Below, piece by piece: positions 47,293 through 57,247 of a stretch of 64,000 nt of DNA. The notes beneath the pieces are model-generated. The model was given only the letters and a program-made list of their open reading frames with translations, was not told the DNA's origin and ran no database searches. This DNA is from Chryseobacterium sp. T16E-39 (GTDB lineage: Bacteria > Bacteroidota > Bacteroidia > Flavobacteriales > Weeksellaceae). Location: the NCBI RefSeq assembly GCF_002216065.1, contig NZ_CP022282.1, positions 2,108,001-2,172,000 on the forward strand, in the 5' to 3' direction. Positions within the stretch are counted from its first letter, which is position 1. Each line of letters begins with the position of its first letter. A program made the position numbers and the translations under genes.

Positions 47293-48594
47293 CTATAGTC
47301 TAGAATCATAATGTTTTAAAAATCCTTTTACATCATAAACAACACCACCTTCTTTCAAAAATTTTGACAGGTCAAGGTCCAAAAATTCATTATGAGAAAC
47401 GGTAAGTACTATGGCATCAAACCGGCCTTCAATTTCATTCACCTGATCTACTGAACAAATATTATATTCATGTGCTACTTCTTTAGGATTTGCCCAGGGA
47501 TCATATGTTGTAACTTCTAGAGAATATTCCTCTAATCCTTTTATAACATCGGCTGCCTTTGTATTTCGGACATCAGGGCAGTTTTCTTTAAAGGTGATAC
47601 CAAGATTGAGGACTTTTGCATCAGTAATATTAATTCCCTTTTTGATCATTGTTTTTACTACCTGAGAGGCAACAAATGCTCCCATTGAGTCATTCAACCT
47701 TCTGGCAGTTAAAATAAGCTCGGAATAATACCCTACATCCTGTGCTTTCTGGGCCAGATAAAATGGATCAACTCCAATACAATGTCCTCCTACAAGGCCA
47801 GGTTTAAATGGCAAAAAATTCCATTTTGTTCCTGCCGCTTCCAGAACTGCATGAGTATCGATACCTAATAAATTGAATATTTTGGCTAATTCATTTACAA
47901 AAGCAATGTTGATATCACGTTGCGAATTTTCAATAACTTTAGAAGCTTCTGCAACTTTAATTGTTGGAGCGAGATGAGTTCCCGCTTTAATTACGGATTT
48001 ATATAAGTCATCTATCACTTTTCCTATTTCAGGAGTAGATCCAGATGTAACCTTTAAAATTTTCTCTACAGTACGTTCCTTGTCACCAGGATTAATTCTT
48101 TCAGGTGAATAGCCTGCAAAAAAATCAATATTGAATTTAAGGCCCGAAATTTTTTCCAGTACAGGAACACATTCTTCTTCTGTCACCCCAGGGTATACCG
48201 TAGATTCATAAATAACAATATCTCCTTTTTTAAGAACTTTCCCTACCGTTTCTGAGGCTCTGTAAAGAGGTGTCAGATCCGGACGGTTATGTTTATCTAC
48301 TGGTGTCGGTACTGTAACAATATAAATATTTGCATCTCTGATATCCTCTAAATCCGATGAACAATATAATCCATATGAATTCCCAGATTCTTTTAATGGG
48401 TTCTTTTCACTCAATACAGTTTGTAGTACATTGTTATCAACCTCTAACGTATTATCTATTCCCTGATTTAATTCGTCAATTCTTTTTTGATTGATATCAA
48501 AACCCACTACTGGATGTTTTGTTGCAAATAGTCTTGCCAGTGGTAATCCCACATAACCTAAACCAATTATACTAATTTTAACCTGTGTATTCAT
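47293..48594 (-). CDS. tviB: TviB-type nucleotide-sugar dehydrogenase (UDP-HexNAc 6-dehydrogenase)
   Basis: 433 residues from the ATG at 48594 (MNTQVKISIIGLGYVGLPLA); the extra 6 codons to 48612 are a shadow of the leader. It has VVGFDINQKRIDEL, the active-site cysteine in LVGGHCIGVDPFYLAQKAQ, and NLGITFKENCPDVRNTKAADV, the pattern of the TviB/WbpO-like branch that oxidises UDP-GlcNAc or UDP-GalNAc to the uronic acid. It gives the second acidic sugar donor of the locus beside ugd. Which HexNAc is used is not shown by sequence. Confidence 0.9.
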   Translation of the reverse strand: MNTQVKISIIGLGYVGLPLARLFATKHPVVGFDINQKRIDELNQGIDNTLEVDNNVLQTVLSEKNPLKESGNSYGLYCSSDLEDIRDANIYIVTVPTPVDKHNRPDLTPLYRASETVGKVLKKGDIVIYESTVYPGVTEEECVPVLEKISGLKFNIDFFAGYSPERINPGDKERTVEKILKVTSGSTPEIGKVIDDLYKSVIKAGTHLAPTIKVAEASKVIENSQRDINIAFVNELAKIFNLLGIDTHAVLEAAGTKWNFLPFKPGLVGGHCIGVDPFYLAQKAQDVGYYSELILTARRLNDSMGAFVASQVVKTMIKKGINITDAKVLNLGITFKENCPDVRNTKAADVIKGLEEYSLEVTTYDPWANPKEVAHEYNICSVDQVNEIEGRFDAIVLTVSHNEFLDLDLSKFLKEGGVVYDVKGFLKHYDSRL

Positions 48595-48659
48595 TGATAT
48601 TTTATAAGCCAAAGCTTCTTAAATATTATTTATTTTTTTAGATCTTCTAATAAATAAGG

Positions 48660-50996
48660 TTACTTTTTAAATAGCTTTTGCCACCAATTTTCTTTTTTAT
48701 CTTTCGTATAGCCATAACCATAACCATAGTTATATCCATATCCACCAGCACTTTTTGAGACGTCATTGATAACAAACGATACATTTGAAAGCTTGGAATC
48801 TCTGACCAAGTCATTAGTAAAATCTATCAATATATTTCTTGATACTCCCGATCTTACAACATATAACGTTGTATCAGCCACATCTGCAATATTAAGAGTA
48901 TCGGATACAAGCATCAATGGTGCAGAATCCACAATAATATAAGCATACTGAGATGTCATTTGACTGATCAGTTTTTGATATCTTCCGTTAGATAAAAGCT
49001 CCTGAGGATTTGGAGGTATACTTCCTGCATAAATAACATCACAATTCGGATTAGTATCTGACGTATGAATAAGTTCATTTATATCAGTTGAATCGTCATA
49101 CAAATATTCTGTAAGCCCCTTTCTTTTTATTGGCTCATTGTCATATCGCTGAATTTGCGGATTTCTAATATCAGATCCTATTAACAGCGATCTTCCATTT
49201 TTATTTCCTAGCGTAAGCGCAAGATTTACAGAAACTAAAGTTTTCCCCTCACCTTTAACCGAAGAGGTAACCATTATTACTTTAGCAGAATCTTTTACCG
49301 GTAAAACAAATTTAAGATTGGAAACCAACACCCTAAATGCTTCTGCCAATTCAGAAAAATCATTTTTCTGTACCAAATGGCTTTCCTTATCATTTAGTGT
49401 TGGTATATCTGCTAAAATACCTAAAGAGGAACGCTCTTTTATGTCATCTCTGTTATAAATTTTATCATCCCACATAAAGAATAAATAAAATACAGCAAAA
49501 GGAAGTAGTATCCCTAGTACGATAGCTCCAAGAAAAACAATACTTTTCTTTGGTGATATAGGAATATCATCCGTAAATGCAGGATTTACAATTTTCGCTT
49601 TTGGAACATTAACGGATAAATTGATAGCATTTTCTTCCCTTTTTTGTAATAGGAATAAGAAAAGCTGTTCTTTAAGATTTTGCTGGCGCTCTATACCACG
49701 ATAAATTTTTGATTGCCCAGGAACCTTCTCAATAAGCCCGGTACTTGTAGCAATCTGGTTGTTGAACTGTGAAATAGTAGCTTGCACCGTTTCTTTTTGC
49801 TGGCGGATATTCTCGCGAACGATTTCTTTTAAAGATGCAATTTCTTTGTTCATTTCCACTACTGCAGGGTTTTCATTGGTAGCCTGTTTTAGTGTTTTAT
49901 TTCTAGTAATAAGAAGTGTATTGTATTGAGAAATAGCCTGCTCCAGTGAAAGATTAAGTCCAAGGTTGGAAGGCATAAGTTGATTTCCTCCTTTCGCTGC
50001 TTCCTGTGCCAAAGAGTTCAGCAATTCAAGCTGTGCCTGCTGCTGAAGAAGAGCCTTAGTATTATCATTTGTATTCTGAAGAGCTAGCTGTGCCTGTGCT
50101 TCTAAATCGACAATACGGTTACGATTTTGAAAATCCTCTTTCTGGTTTTCCACTCCTGATAGATCTCGGGTAATAACCTCTAATCTTTTATCAATAAATT
50201 CTTGTGTATTTTTAGCCTGAAGATTTTTATCTCTGAGACCATCCAGATTATATTGTCTAGTTACTTCATTAAGTATTGCTTCTGATTTTTCGGGAACCCC
50301 TCCTATCAAGCTAATATCCATCAACAATGCTTTCTGATCAGGTAAATCTACTTTCACCTTCTCTTCTAATTTTTTTACCCTTTCTATCGGATTCCAAAAT
50401 ACCATAACATATTTTGAACTGAAGGCAATCCCTGAATTTTTATGTAGAATTACGGTCCCAAAATTTAAATGTAGCGGTTTATCAAACTCTCCTTTGATCT
50501 CACCTTTCTTTTCATCAACTAATGTAAATTGACGTTCTTTTACTTCAGTAACGGTATATTCTGCAGATTTAAATTTCTTTTCATTCTTAAATGAAAGAAT
50601 TTTACCTGTAATAGGTATCTGCGTAAATAATTCTGAATCTTTAATTTCTCCCGCACTGAAATATTGTACACTAAGATTTAAATTTTGAACAACCTGCATA
50701 AGTATAGGTCGTGATGTTACCACAGCAACTTCACTCTTCATCTCATCTGAGTTTCCTAAACCTATACCTAAATTATCCAAATCGGCTAAAGCTGAAGTCA
50801 GATCAGTTTCCTTTTTATCGAATTTAAGAGTTGTTTTTGATTGATATTGAGGGATAGAATATCTTAGATATACATATGCTCCTACCATAAACATTAAAAT
50901 GGAGCAAATAAACCAAGGCCATTTACGTAAGTACTGTCCAATAATCTTTTTTATATCTAATATTTCTTCTTTTTCCTGAGATTCTATGTGCTGCAT
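48660..50996 (-). CDS. Wzc-type tyrosine kinase / chain-length regulator (upstream half)
   Basis: 778 residues, same architecture as the 25258 gene: first helix WFICSILMFMVGAYVYLRY at about 32-50, coiled-coil periplasmic part, GIERQQNLKEQLF, second helix IVFLGAIVLGILLPFAVFYLF, and BY-kinase with Walker A SSVKGEGKTL, A' LIGSDIRNPQ and B YIIVDSAP. The tail GGYGYNYGYGYGYTKD has six tyrosines for phosphorylation. It directly follows the two wza-type genes (8 nt from the nearer), so it is the kinase partner of this export machine. Confidence 0.94.
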   Translation of the reverse strand: MQHIESQEKEEILDIKKIIGQYLRKWPWFICSILMFMVGAYVYLRYSIPQYQSKTTLKFDKKETDLTSALADLDNLGIGLGNSDEMKSEVAVVTSRPILMQVVQNLNLSVQYFSAGEIKDSELFTQIPITGKILSFKNEKKFKSAEYTVTEVKERQFTLVDEKKGEIKGEFDKPLHLNFGTVILHKNSGIAFSSKYVMVFWNPIERVKKLEEKVKVDLPDQKALLMDISLIGGVPEKSEAILNEVTRQYNLDGLRDKNLQAKNTQEFIDKRLEVITRDLSGVENQKEDFQNRNRIVDLEAQAQLALQNTNDNTKALLQQQAQLELLNSLAQEAAKGGNQLMPSNLGLNLSLEQAISQYNTLLITRNKTLKQATNENPAVVEMNKEIASLKEIVRENIRQQKETVQATISQFNNQIATSTGLIEKVPGQSKIYRGIERQQNLKEQLFLFLLQKREENAINLSVNVPKAKIVNPAFTDDIPISPKKSIVFLGAIVLGILLPFAVFYLFFMWDDKIYNRDDIKERSSLGILADIPTLNDKESHLVQKNDFSELAEAFRVLVSNLKFVLPVKDSAKVIMVTSSVKGEGKTLVSVNLALTLGNKNGRSLLIGSDIRNPQIQRYDNEPIKRKGLTEYLYDDSTDINELIHTSDTNPNCDVIYAGSIPPNPQELLSNGRYQKLISQMTSQYAYIIVDSAPLMLVSDTLNIADVADTTLYVVRSGVSRNILIDFTNDLVRDSKLSNVSFVINDVSKSAGGYGYNYGYGYGYTKDKKENWWQKLFKK

Positions 50997-51004
50997 GTTT
51001 TAGT

Positions 51005-51793
51005 TTATCGGGTTAAAGAAATAACAAGAGTTGCTGCGGCCAATGCTGAAGCAATAATTTGGAATGTTAGAGCTCTATTTGGATTAGAGTTAGCTTGTAC
51101 TTGCTTATTATGATCTGGTTCTATATAAAGTACATCATTTTGTTTCATATAATAATAAGGCGAATTTACAATATCTGATCTCGACAAATCCAAATTAACA
51201 ACCTGATCAACACCATCATCTCCAGGACGAATTAGTTTTACATTCGTTCGGTTTCCAAAATCTGTCATATCACCTGCAAGACTTAATGCCTGAAAAATAT
51301 TAAGCTTTTGGGTAGGACTTTCTTTTTGTCCAGGAAGCTTAACTTCTCCCAATACACTAACATTGAAGTTTTTTAAAGTAATAGTAACCAAAGGATCTGT
51401 TAGATATCTTTTCAAACGTGATTCCAATTCTTGTTTTAATTGGATTTGCGTCATTCCTTTAGCATATACATTTCCTAAAACAGGAAAATTAATATACCCT
51501 TCTTCGTTTACCATATATTCACTAGGCTGAACATATTGGTTGATCCCGGTAGTTGATTCACTACCTACTTTATTTACAGTATTAAGATTGAAAGGCTTTA
51601 CAGCTATTTCGTCTAGTGCAGAAACAAGAATTAACAGTACATCACTTTCCTGAATATGAAGCCCCTGAAACTTAGCTTTGGCAACTTCTTCCTCCATATT
51701 ATGTTTTGACATATATACCATATTCTGCTTAGGCTTACATGATACTAAGACCACTGCCAAGATTAAAAGGTATTTAATAATTGTTTTATTCAT
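51005..51793 (-). CDS. wza: Wza-type polysaccharide export lipoprotein (copy 2)
   Basis: 262 residues. Lipoprotein signal (IIKYLLILAVVLVSCKPKQ, lipid cysteine C19), then a Poly_export domain with EGYINFPVLGNVYAKGMTQIQLKQ, and SLBB-type repeats (VSVLGEVKLPGQKESPTQKLNIFQALSLAGDM, then a second region NQVVNLDLSR/YYYMKQNDVLYIEP). A C-terminal helix (ALTFQIIASALAAATLVISLT) would span the outer membrane as in Wza. It forms the export channel for capsule-type polymer. It is 8 nt before wzc. Confidence 0.92.
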   Translation of the reverse strand: MNKTIIKYLLILAVVLVSCKPKQNMVYMSKHNMEEEVAKAKFQGLHIQESDVLLILVSALDEIAVKPFNLNTVNKVGSESTTGINQYVQPSEYMVNEEGYINFPVLGNVYAKGMTQIQLKQELESRLKRYLTDPLVTITLKNFNVSVLGEVKLPGQKESPTQKLNIFQALSLAGDMTDFGNRTNVKLIRPGDDGVDQVVNLDLSRSDIVNSPYYYMKQNDVLYIEPDHNKQVQANSNPNRALTFQIIASALAAATLVISLTR

Positions 51794-51933
51794 GATATTA
51801 TTTAAGTCTACTGAAAGTTATGTTTTCATCATACAAACTATGTACGACCAGACATACTTTACATTTTTCCTATTATTTGTGATTTGAAAACCACCCTTTT
51901 GGTGATTATTATTCTAAAAATTTCTATGTTTTA

Positions 51934-52740
51934 CTAATTTTTAATCAAAGCCAAAATTCCTACAGTGATCGAAGCTATTACTGAAGCAACAGAAATATAA
52001 AGTCCTGTATTTGGGTCTACTCTTGCTGCTTTTTCTCTATTCGTACTAGGCTGAACATATACAACATCATTCTGCTTAAGATAGTAATACGGCGAATTAA
52101 TAAAATTAGCACTTGTAAGATCAACTCTTTCCTTGCTAATCTGACCGTCTACGTTTCGAACAATTAATATGTTATTTCTAACTCCATATACCGTAAGATC
52201 TCCTGCTAAACCAAGAGCCCCCAGCAAAGTAGAATTTCCGTCAGGTATCATATAGGTTCCCGGTCGGGCAACTTCTCCAAGCACAGAAACTTTAAAATTA
52301 ACCAGCTTAACATCCACAATCGGATTTTTCACATAATCCGATATTAAACCAACCAGTTTAGTACGTAGCGTCTCAATATTTTCATTCTTTGTACTTATTT
52401 GCCCTATTTGAGGAAAAATAATATTCCCACTTGTATCTATAACATAAGTAGGTCCTGACACAGGAACCTGTTGTGGAAGATTGTTAGAACTTGGTACAGA
52501 GTATTGTGTAATCGTAGAGTTTGAAGAATAATTTTGATTAAACGGTTTTACGACATCCAGATCCTTTGCAGAGACTGTAATAATCAACTGGTCTCCTGGC
52601 TGAAGATCTACTCTGCTATTCTTAATTGAATTTTCCAATGCGATATTATCGATATCTTTCATATAATTAATATCCTGCTTGGTCGCACAAGAAAACATAG
52701 CCAAACTTACAGCTCCATAAATAAAATACTTTAAACTCAT
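51934..52740 (-). CDS. wza: Wza-type polysaccharide export lipoprotein (copy 1)
   Basis: 268 residues from the ATG at 52740 (MSLKYFIYGAVSLAMFSC, lipid cysteine C18); the frame-open extension to 52791 would hide the signal. Poly_export domain with LQPGDQLIITVSAKDLDVVKPF and SGNIIFPQIGQISTKNEN, SLBB region VSVLGEVARPGTYMIPDGNSTLLGALGLAGDL and PYYYLKQNDVVYVQPS, then a C-terminal helix (LYISVASVIASITVGILALI). A paralogue of the next gene (140 nt apart). Each Wza may serve one Wzc, or the two may form a mixed channel. Confidence 0.92.
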   Translation of the reverse strand: MSLKYFIYGAVSLAMFSCATKQDINYMKDIDNIALENSIKNSRVDLQPGDQLIITVSAKDLDVVKPFNQNYSSNSTITQYSVPSSNNLPQQVPVSGPTYVIDTSGNIIFPQIGQISTKNENIETLRTKLVGLISDYVKNPIVDVKLVNFKVSVLGEVARPGTYMIPDGNSTLLGALGLAGDLTVYGVRNNILIVRNVDGQISKERVDLTSANFINSPYYYLKQNDVVYVQPSTNREKAARVDPNTGLYISVASVIASITVGILALIKN

Positions 52741-52840
52741 TCCTGATAATTTTTCCACAAAAATAGGATAATTAATTTTCTCGCAAAACATGCGTTGATT
52801 TACTCTTATTGATTAGTGTATTAATATGTTGATCTATGAC

Positions 52841-54790
52841 TTATTCCTCTACTAAAGGTTCTCTATCTAAAATTTCAAATTCCGAATTATTACTAATAAA
52901 TTCCTGAACAATAGTTTTTAATATTCTAACAACCTGCAATTTATCTCTTTTTACAGCTGCTAAAATAATCTGTTTACACAACATATCAACTTCTTCAAAT
53001 TCCATCAAAGGATCTCTAGAGATCAGAATTTTCTCATGGTGAGTTGGAATGGTAACCGTATTATTACTTAAAAGTTCTTCATATAACTTCTCTCCTGGCC
53101 TCAAACCAATAAATGTAATTTTGATATCGACATCCGGTGTATATCCGGATAATTTTATCATTCTTTTGGCAAGATCTAAAATTTTAACAGGTTCACCCAT
53201 ATCAAACACATAGATTTCCCCTCCATTCCCCATAGTTCCGGCTTGAAGCACCAATTCGCACGCTTCAGGTATTGTCATAAAATAACGGATGATATCAGGG
53301 TGCGTAATTGTTACCGGTCCTCCTTTCTCGATCTGTTTTCTGAAATGAGGAATTACTGAACCATTTGAACCTAAAACGTTTCCAAAACGGGTAGTTATAA
53401 ATTTAGTTGTATTTCCAGGTGAGTTCTGTAAAGACTGTACAAACAATTCTGCTGCTCTTTTTGAAGCACCCATTACATTGGTAGGGTTGACAGCTTTATC
53501 CGTAGAAACCATTACAAAACGGTTTACCTTATATTTTTTAGATAATAAAGAAAGGTTTTTTGTTCCTAATATATTGACGAAAATTGCCTCATGAGGGTTT
53601 TCTTCAATTAATGGTACATGTTTATAGGCAGCAGCATGATAAACCATTGAAAACTGATAGTCTTCAAATACTTTCTCTAATCTGTAACTGTTCGAAATAT
53701 CTGCCAATACAAATTTGAACTTCTGATCCGGGAATTTTTCCAACAACTCGAGTTCCAACTCATATAAAGGTGATTCTGCCTGATCGAGCACAACGATCAA
53801 TGAAGGATTAAATTGTGAAACCTGTCTCACAATTTCACTACCAATAGATCCGGCACCCCCTGTTACCAGAACATTTCTTTCAAAATGTCTCTTCCTTACA
53901 TCCTCACTCTCGATCTTGATTGGTTTGCGGTTTAATAAATCTTCAATCTGAAGGTTACTGATTCCCCCCACCAAATCACTGTCTCTCATTTTACTGAGTG
54001 TAGGAGCTTTTAAAACTTTTAATCCATTATCTAAAGCTAAGGTCATCCATTCTTCAATTTCTTGCTTTGTCATGATTTCCTTAATTAATAAGACAGCATC
54101 GAACTGTTTTATCAATTTATCACTTTTAAAGAATTGATTTTTATTATAGATCTTATACCCAAGTAACAGGGCACGGTTAGAATCCGATCTCCCTGTAAGA
54201 AACCCCTGTAATCGGTATGGATAATTTGGATTATGCATAATTGCACGGGCTAAAGCTACAGAAGCTTCACCCACGCCTACAACAGCTATCCTTACCTTAG
54301 AAGAAGCTCCTTTAATATCAATAAGAATATTAAAGAATTGCTTTGTTACCATTCTAAAGAAGAACATTATAGATACTGAAATAAGAAAATATAAGAATAA
54401 ATTAGGGTATAGAAACAGGGATGTTCCCATAGCTAACTGGGAAATATAATTTATTATTAACAGACTTACCAGCGTACTACCAGATGATAGTATGATTTTG
54501 AAGAAATCAAAAAATGTAGAATGTCTTATAATTCCCGCATAGGTTTTAAAGACATACATAAATAAGATATTCGTTCCTATCAGTAAAATTCTTTTCTGAA
54601 AAGTATACTCTGGAAAATTGACTTTAACATCTAGATTTCTTAGGAACAGACGTGAAAGCAATATAGAAAATAATATAATAAAAATATCAATCAGAATTAC
54701 AACCCATCGGGGTACATATCTCAATTTGGTAATTTTCACAATGTTATCGCCATTGTAAAGAGCATTAAAAGCTTCATGCAACTTTTTCAT
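52841..54790 (-). CDS. PglF/WbpM/CapD-type UDP-HexNAc 4,6-dehydratase (membrane)
   Basis: 649 residues. Four membrane helices in the first 150 residues (e.g. VVILIDIFIILFSILLSRLF), a Rossmann-like linker domain (RIAVVGVGEASVAL at about 165), then an SDR catalytic domain with VTGGAGSIGSEIVRQ at about 288-302, VYHAAAYKHVPLIEENPHEA and the active-site NPTNVMGASKRAAEL, ending LRPGEKLYEELL. It makes UDP-4-keto-6-deoxy-HexNAc at the inner-membrane face. It is the first gene of the polysaccharide locus. Its product can serve the DegT aminotransferase at 29088. Confidence 0.93.
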   Translation of the reverse strand: MKKLHEAFNALYNGDNIVKITKLRYVPRWVVILIDIFIILFSILLSRLFLRNLDVKVNFPEYTFQKRILLIGTNILFMYVFKTYAGIIRHSTFFDFFKIILSSGSTLVSLLIINYISQLAMGTSLFLYPNLFLYFLISVSIMFFFRMVTKQFFNILIDIKGASSKVRIAVVGVGEASVALARAIMHNPNYPYRLQGFLTGRSDSNRALLLGYKIYNKNQFFKSDKLIKQFDAVLLIKEIMTKQEIEEWMTLALDNGLKVLKAPTLSKMRDSDLVGGISNLQIEDLLNRKPIKIESEDVRKRHFERNVLVTGGAGSIGSEIVRQVSQFNPSLIVVLDQAESPLYELELELLEKFPDQKFKFVLADISNSYRLEKVFEDYQFSMVYHAAAYKHVPLIEENPHEAIFVNILGTKNLSLLSKKYKVNRFVMVSTDKAVNPTNVMGASKRAAELFVQSLQNSPGNTTKFITTRFGNVLGSNGSVIPHFRKQIEKGGPVTITHPDIIRYFMTIPEACELVLQAGTMGNGGEIYVFDMGEPVKILDLAKRMIKLSGYTPDVDIKITFIGLRPGEKLYEELLSNNTVTIPTHHEKILISRDPLMEFEEVDMLCKQIILAAVKRDKLQVVRILKTIVQEFISNNSEFEILDREPLVEE

Positions 54791-55267
54791 TCAACATTAG
54801 GTGATTTTATTAGCTTGGCAAAGGTAATAGATAATATTCATATTTCTAAATGCAAAAATTAATTTCTTTTTCTATGTTATCTATTTCCAACAGATCTATA
54901 TTCCTCATCCATATTATTGTTAATAACTTTAATATAGTACAAAATTCACAAATTTCCTTCATAATTCATACCGTATTTTTACCCTTTTTTAGATATAAAT
55001 CCGAAATGTAAATATTGCAAACCACATGCATTTTTCGTGCCACTTATTACATCCCTTAATTAAAATTTTAATTTTTTCTTAATAAATTTATGTAATGTAT
55101 TACGTATAAAAGCCTTATATTATAAAAATTAACAGATCAAAATAAAAAATATAGAAAAGAATTAAATTATACCTCATTATTTCTGATTCCAATTCATATT
55201 TAATTTAAATCTAAGCAAAACTATTTTTTTTTACGCTAAAATAATCTCCGTGGAAATTACATATATG
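54791..55267. other. 477-nt leader/spacer before the polysaccharide locus
   Basis: No gene is visible. It contains a TACCTTTG -7-like box at 54819-54826 (minus strand), 28 nt before the PglF start, another TAGTTTTG at 55216-55223, a 16-bp perfect palindrome AATTAAAATTTTAATT at 55058-55073 and an inverted repeat GTAAT-GT-ATTAC at 55092-55103. The region is very AT-rich, and these elements may arise by chance. It is the expected place for control of the entire locus. Confidence 0.6.
54819..54826 (-). promoter_or_regulatory. Candidate -7 box (TACCTTTG) of the polysaccharide locus
   Basis: Exact TAnnTTTG match 28 nt before the PglF-type start. A TTTG (minus strand) is 26 nt upstream at 54853-54856, a little farther than the usual 17-23 nt, so the pairing is only fair. 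Confidence 0.45.
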
Positions 55268-55729
55268 TTAATTATCTATGATCTGTAAGATCATTTCGTA
55301 TTCAAAACCTTTACCCATCAAATATTTTATGGTTTTAGACTTTCTTTGATACTCTTTAGGTTCTTTGAGCTTCGAATAATAATCTTCGAAGTTTTTTCTG
55401 ATTGTTTTCACATAATCATCTTCATCGATTTCATCAAAACAGGCATTTATAAGTTTTTCTGAAATTTGTTTTTGTTTCAAATTGATCCTGATTTTATTTC
55501 TTCCCCAATGCTTTATATAAAATTTACCTCTGATATAACTTCTGGTAAATCTTTCTTCATTTAAATAATTTTCCTGCAACAGGTATAAAAGAATTTCTTC
55601 TTTAGCTTCGGGAATCAACATAAATTCCCTCATCTTTTGATCTACTTCAGCATGGCACCGATCCTGATAAACACAATAGTTAACCAGCTTCTGTTTAATT
55701 TCCTCAAAAGTATAAGATTTCTTATCCAT
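55268..55729 (-). CDS. recX: Regulatory protein RecX
   Basis: 153 residues from the ATG at 55729 (MDKKSYTFEEIKQKLVNYCVYQDRC); the frame runs on upstream through the glyA terminator, so the later start is preferred. All-helical RecX repeats: QDRCHAEVDQKMREF, YLLQENYLNEERFTRSYIRGKFYIKHWGRNKIRINLKQKQIS (the core family block with WGRNKI) and TIKYLMGKGFEYEMILQII. RecX binds RecA filaments and restrains recombination in the cytoplasm. It lies 63 nt downstream of glyA, beyond the glyA terminator. Confidence 0.93.
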   Translation of the reverse strand: MDKKSYTFEEIKQKLVNYCVYQDRCHAEVDQKMREFMLIPEAKEEILLYLLQENYLNEERFTRSYIRGKFYIKHWGRNKIRINLKQKQISEKLINACFDEIDEDDYVKTIRKNFEDYYSKLKEPKEYQRKSKTIKYLMGKGFEYEMILQIIDN

Positions 55730-55733
55730 AAGT

Positions 55734-55770
55734 TTATAAAAAAAGAATGAGCAGTTGTTGCTCATTCTTT
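55734..55770 (-). terminator. Intrinsic terminator between glyA and recX
   Basis: AAAGAATGAGCA / TGCTCATTCTTT inverted repeat (55742-55770, 12-bp stem, 5-nt loop) followed by a U-run on the minus strand. It lies 23 nt past the glyA stop and directly upstream of the recX start, so recX transcription must read through or start anew. Confidence 0.85.
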
Positions 55771-55792
55771 ATATTTCAAATTAGCTAAAAAA

Positions 55793-57058
55793 CTAGTAGT
55801 TAAATAAAGCCTTCCCTTCCATTAGTTCATTTACCTTTTTTCTTACTGAGGTAAGAACTTCTTCATTTTTGATATTATCAACAACCTCAGAGATTAATTC
55901 TGAAATAGTTTCCATATCATTCTCCTTCAACCCTCTTGTAGTGATCGCTGCAGTTCCCAGTCTAATCCCTGATGTTGTAAAAGGTGATTTATCATCAAAA
56001 GGAACCATATTTTTGTTACAGGTGATATCAGCTAATACCAATGCTTTCTCAGTTTCCTTTCCATTTACTCCCTTATTTCTAAGATCTACAAGCATCAAAT
56101 GATTATCCGTTCCTCCACTCACAATATCAAAACCTCTACTGATCATTGCTTTTGCTAATGCCTGAGCATTAGATTTAACCTGCTTAGCATACGTTTCAAA
56201 TTGAACATCCAAAGCTTCACCGAAAGCAATTGCTTTACCTGCGATAACGTGTTCTAGTGGTCCACCCTGAATTCCCGGAAAAACAGCTCCATCAAGAACC
56301 TGACTCATCATCTTAATTTCTCCTTTTGGTGTTTTGTGACCATACGTATTTTCGAAGTCTTTCCCCATCATAATCATACCTCCTCTAGGACCTCTTAATG
56401 TTTTATGAGTAGTTGTAGTTACTACGTGGCAATGTTCAAACGGAGAATTCAATAATCCCTTCGCCACCAAACCTGCCGGGTGTGCAATATCTGCCCACAA
56501 CGTAGCTCCGACTTCGTCTGCCACTTCTCTGAATTTCGCATAATCTAAATCTCTTGAATAAGCTGAAAAACCTGCGATAAGCATCTTTGGTCTTTCTCTT
56601 AAAGCCACCTCTCTCATTTGATCATAGTCGATCAAACCAGTTTCCTGCTGTACCCCATAAGAAACAACATTATATTGAATTCCTGAAAAGTTAACTGCAG
56701 AACCATGAGTTAAATGTCCTCCCATTGAAAGATCCATTCCCATAATCTTATCTCCTGGTTTCAAAACTGCAAGATAAATGGCAGCATTGGCCTGAGACCC
56801 GGAATGAGGCTGAACATTTACATAATCAACTCCAAAAAGCTCCTTCGCTCTGTTTATTGCTAAAGTTTCGACCTCATCTACTACTTCACATCCACCATAG
56901 TACCTTTTACCAGGGTATCCTTCTGCATATTTGTTAGTCAGTACACTACCCATCGCTTTCATTACATTATCAGAAACAAAATTTTCTGATGCGATCAGCT
57001 CTAATCCATGGGTTTGTCTTTGTTTTTCCTTTTCAATCAGGTCGAAAATAATATCCAT
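55793..57058 (-). CDS. glyA: Serine hydroxymethyltransferase
   Basis: 421 residues, PLP fold-type I. DFIF then [28 protein letters not shown] at 42-56, [11 protein letters not shown] at 190-200 and the PLP lysine block [18 protein letters not shown] near 212-229. It interconverts serine and glycine with tetrahydrofolate in the cytoplasm. The start is at the first ATG with a normal family beginning. It is separated from recX by a strong terminator. Confidence 0.97.
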   Translation of the reverse strand: MDIIFDLIEKEKQRQTHGLELIASENFVSDNVMKAMGSVLTNKYAEGYPGKRYYGGCEVVDEVETLAINRAKELFGVDYVNVQPHSGSQANAAIYLAVLKPGDKIMGMDLSMGGHLTHGSAVNFSGIQYNVVSYGVQQETGLIDYDQMREVALRERPKMLIAGFSAYSRDLDYAKFREVADEVGATLWADIAHPAGLVAKGLLNSPFEHCHVVTTTTHKTLRGPRGGMIMMGKDFENTYGHKTPKGEIKMMSQVLDGAVFPGIQGGPLEHVIAGKAIAFGEALDVQFETYAKQVKSNAQALAKAMISRGFDIVSGGTDNHLMLVDLRNKGVNGKETEKALVLADITCNKNMVPFDDKSPFTTSGIRLGTAAITTRGLKENDMETISELISEVVDNIKNEEVLTSVRKKVNELMEGKALFNY

Positions 57059-57247
57059 TTTACTTTAAGTTTTTAAGATTTTCCAGTCCAAATGTACGGA
57101 ATTTCCTGCAAGATTTCAGTAAGTCTAAGGATGATTTTTGGAATAAAATTTCATAAAAATCACTCATTTCCAAATCCCTATCTACAATATTTCCAGTCAG
57201 AATAAATTCCTGTATTTCTACTCAATAATTCACAAAAAAATATTATA

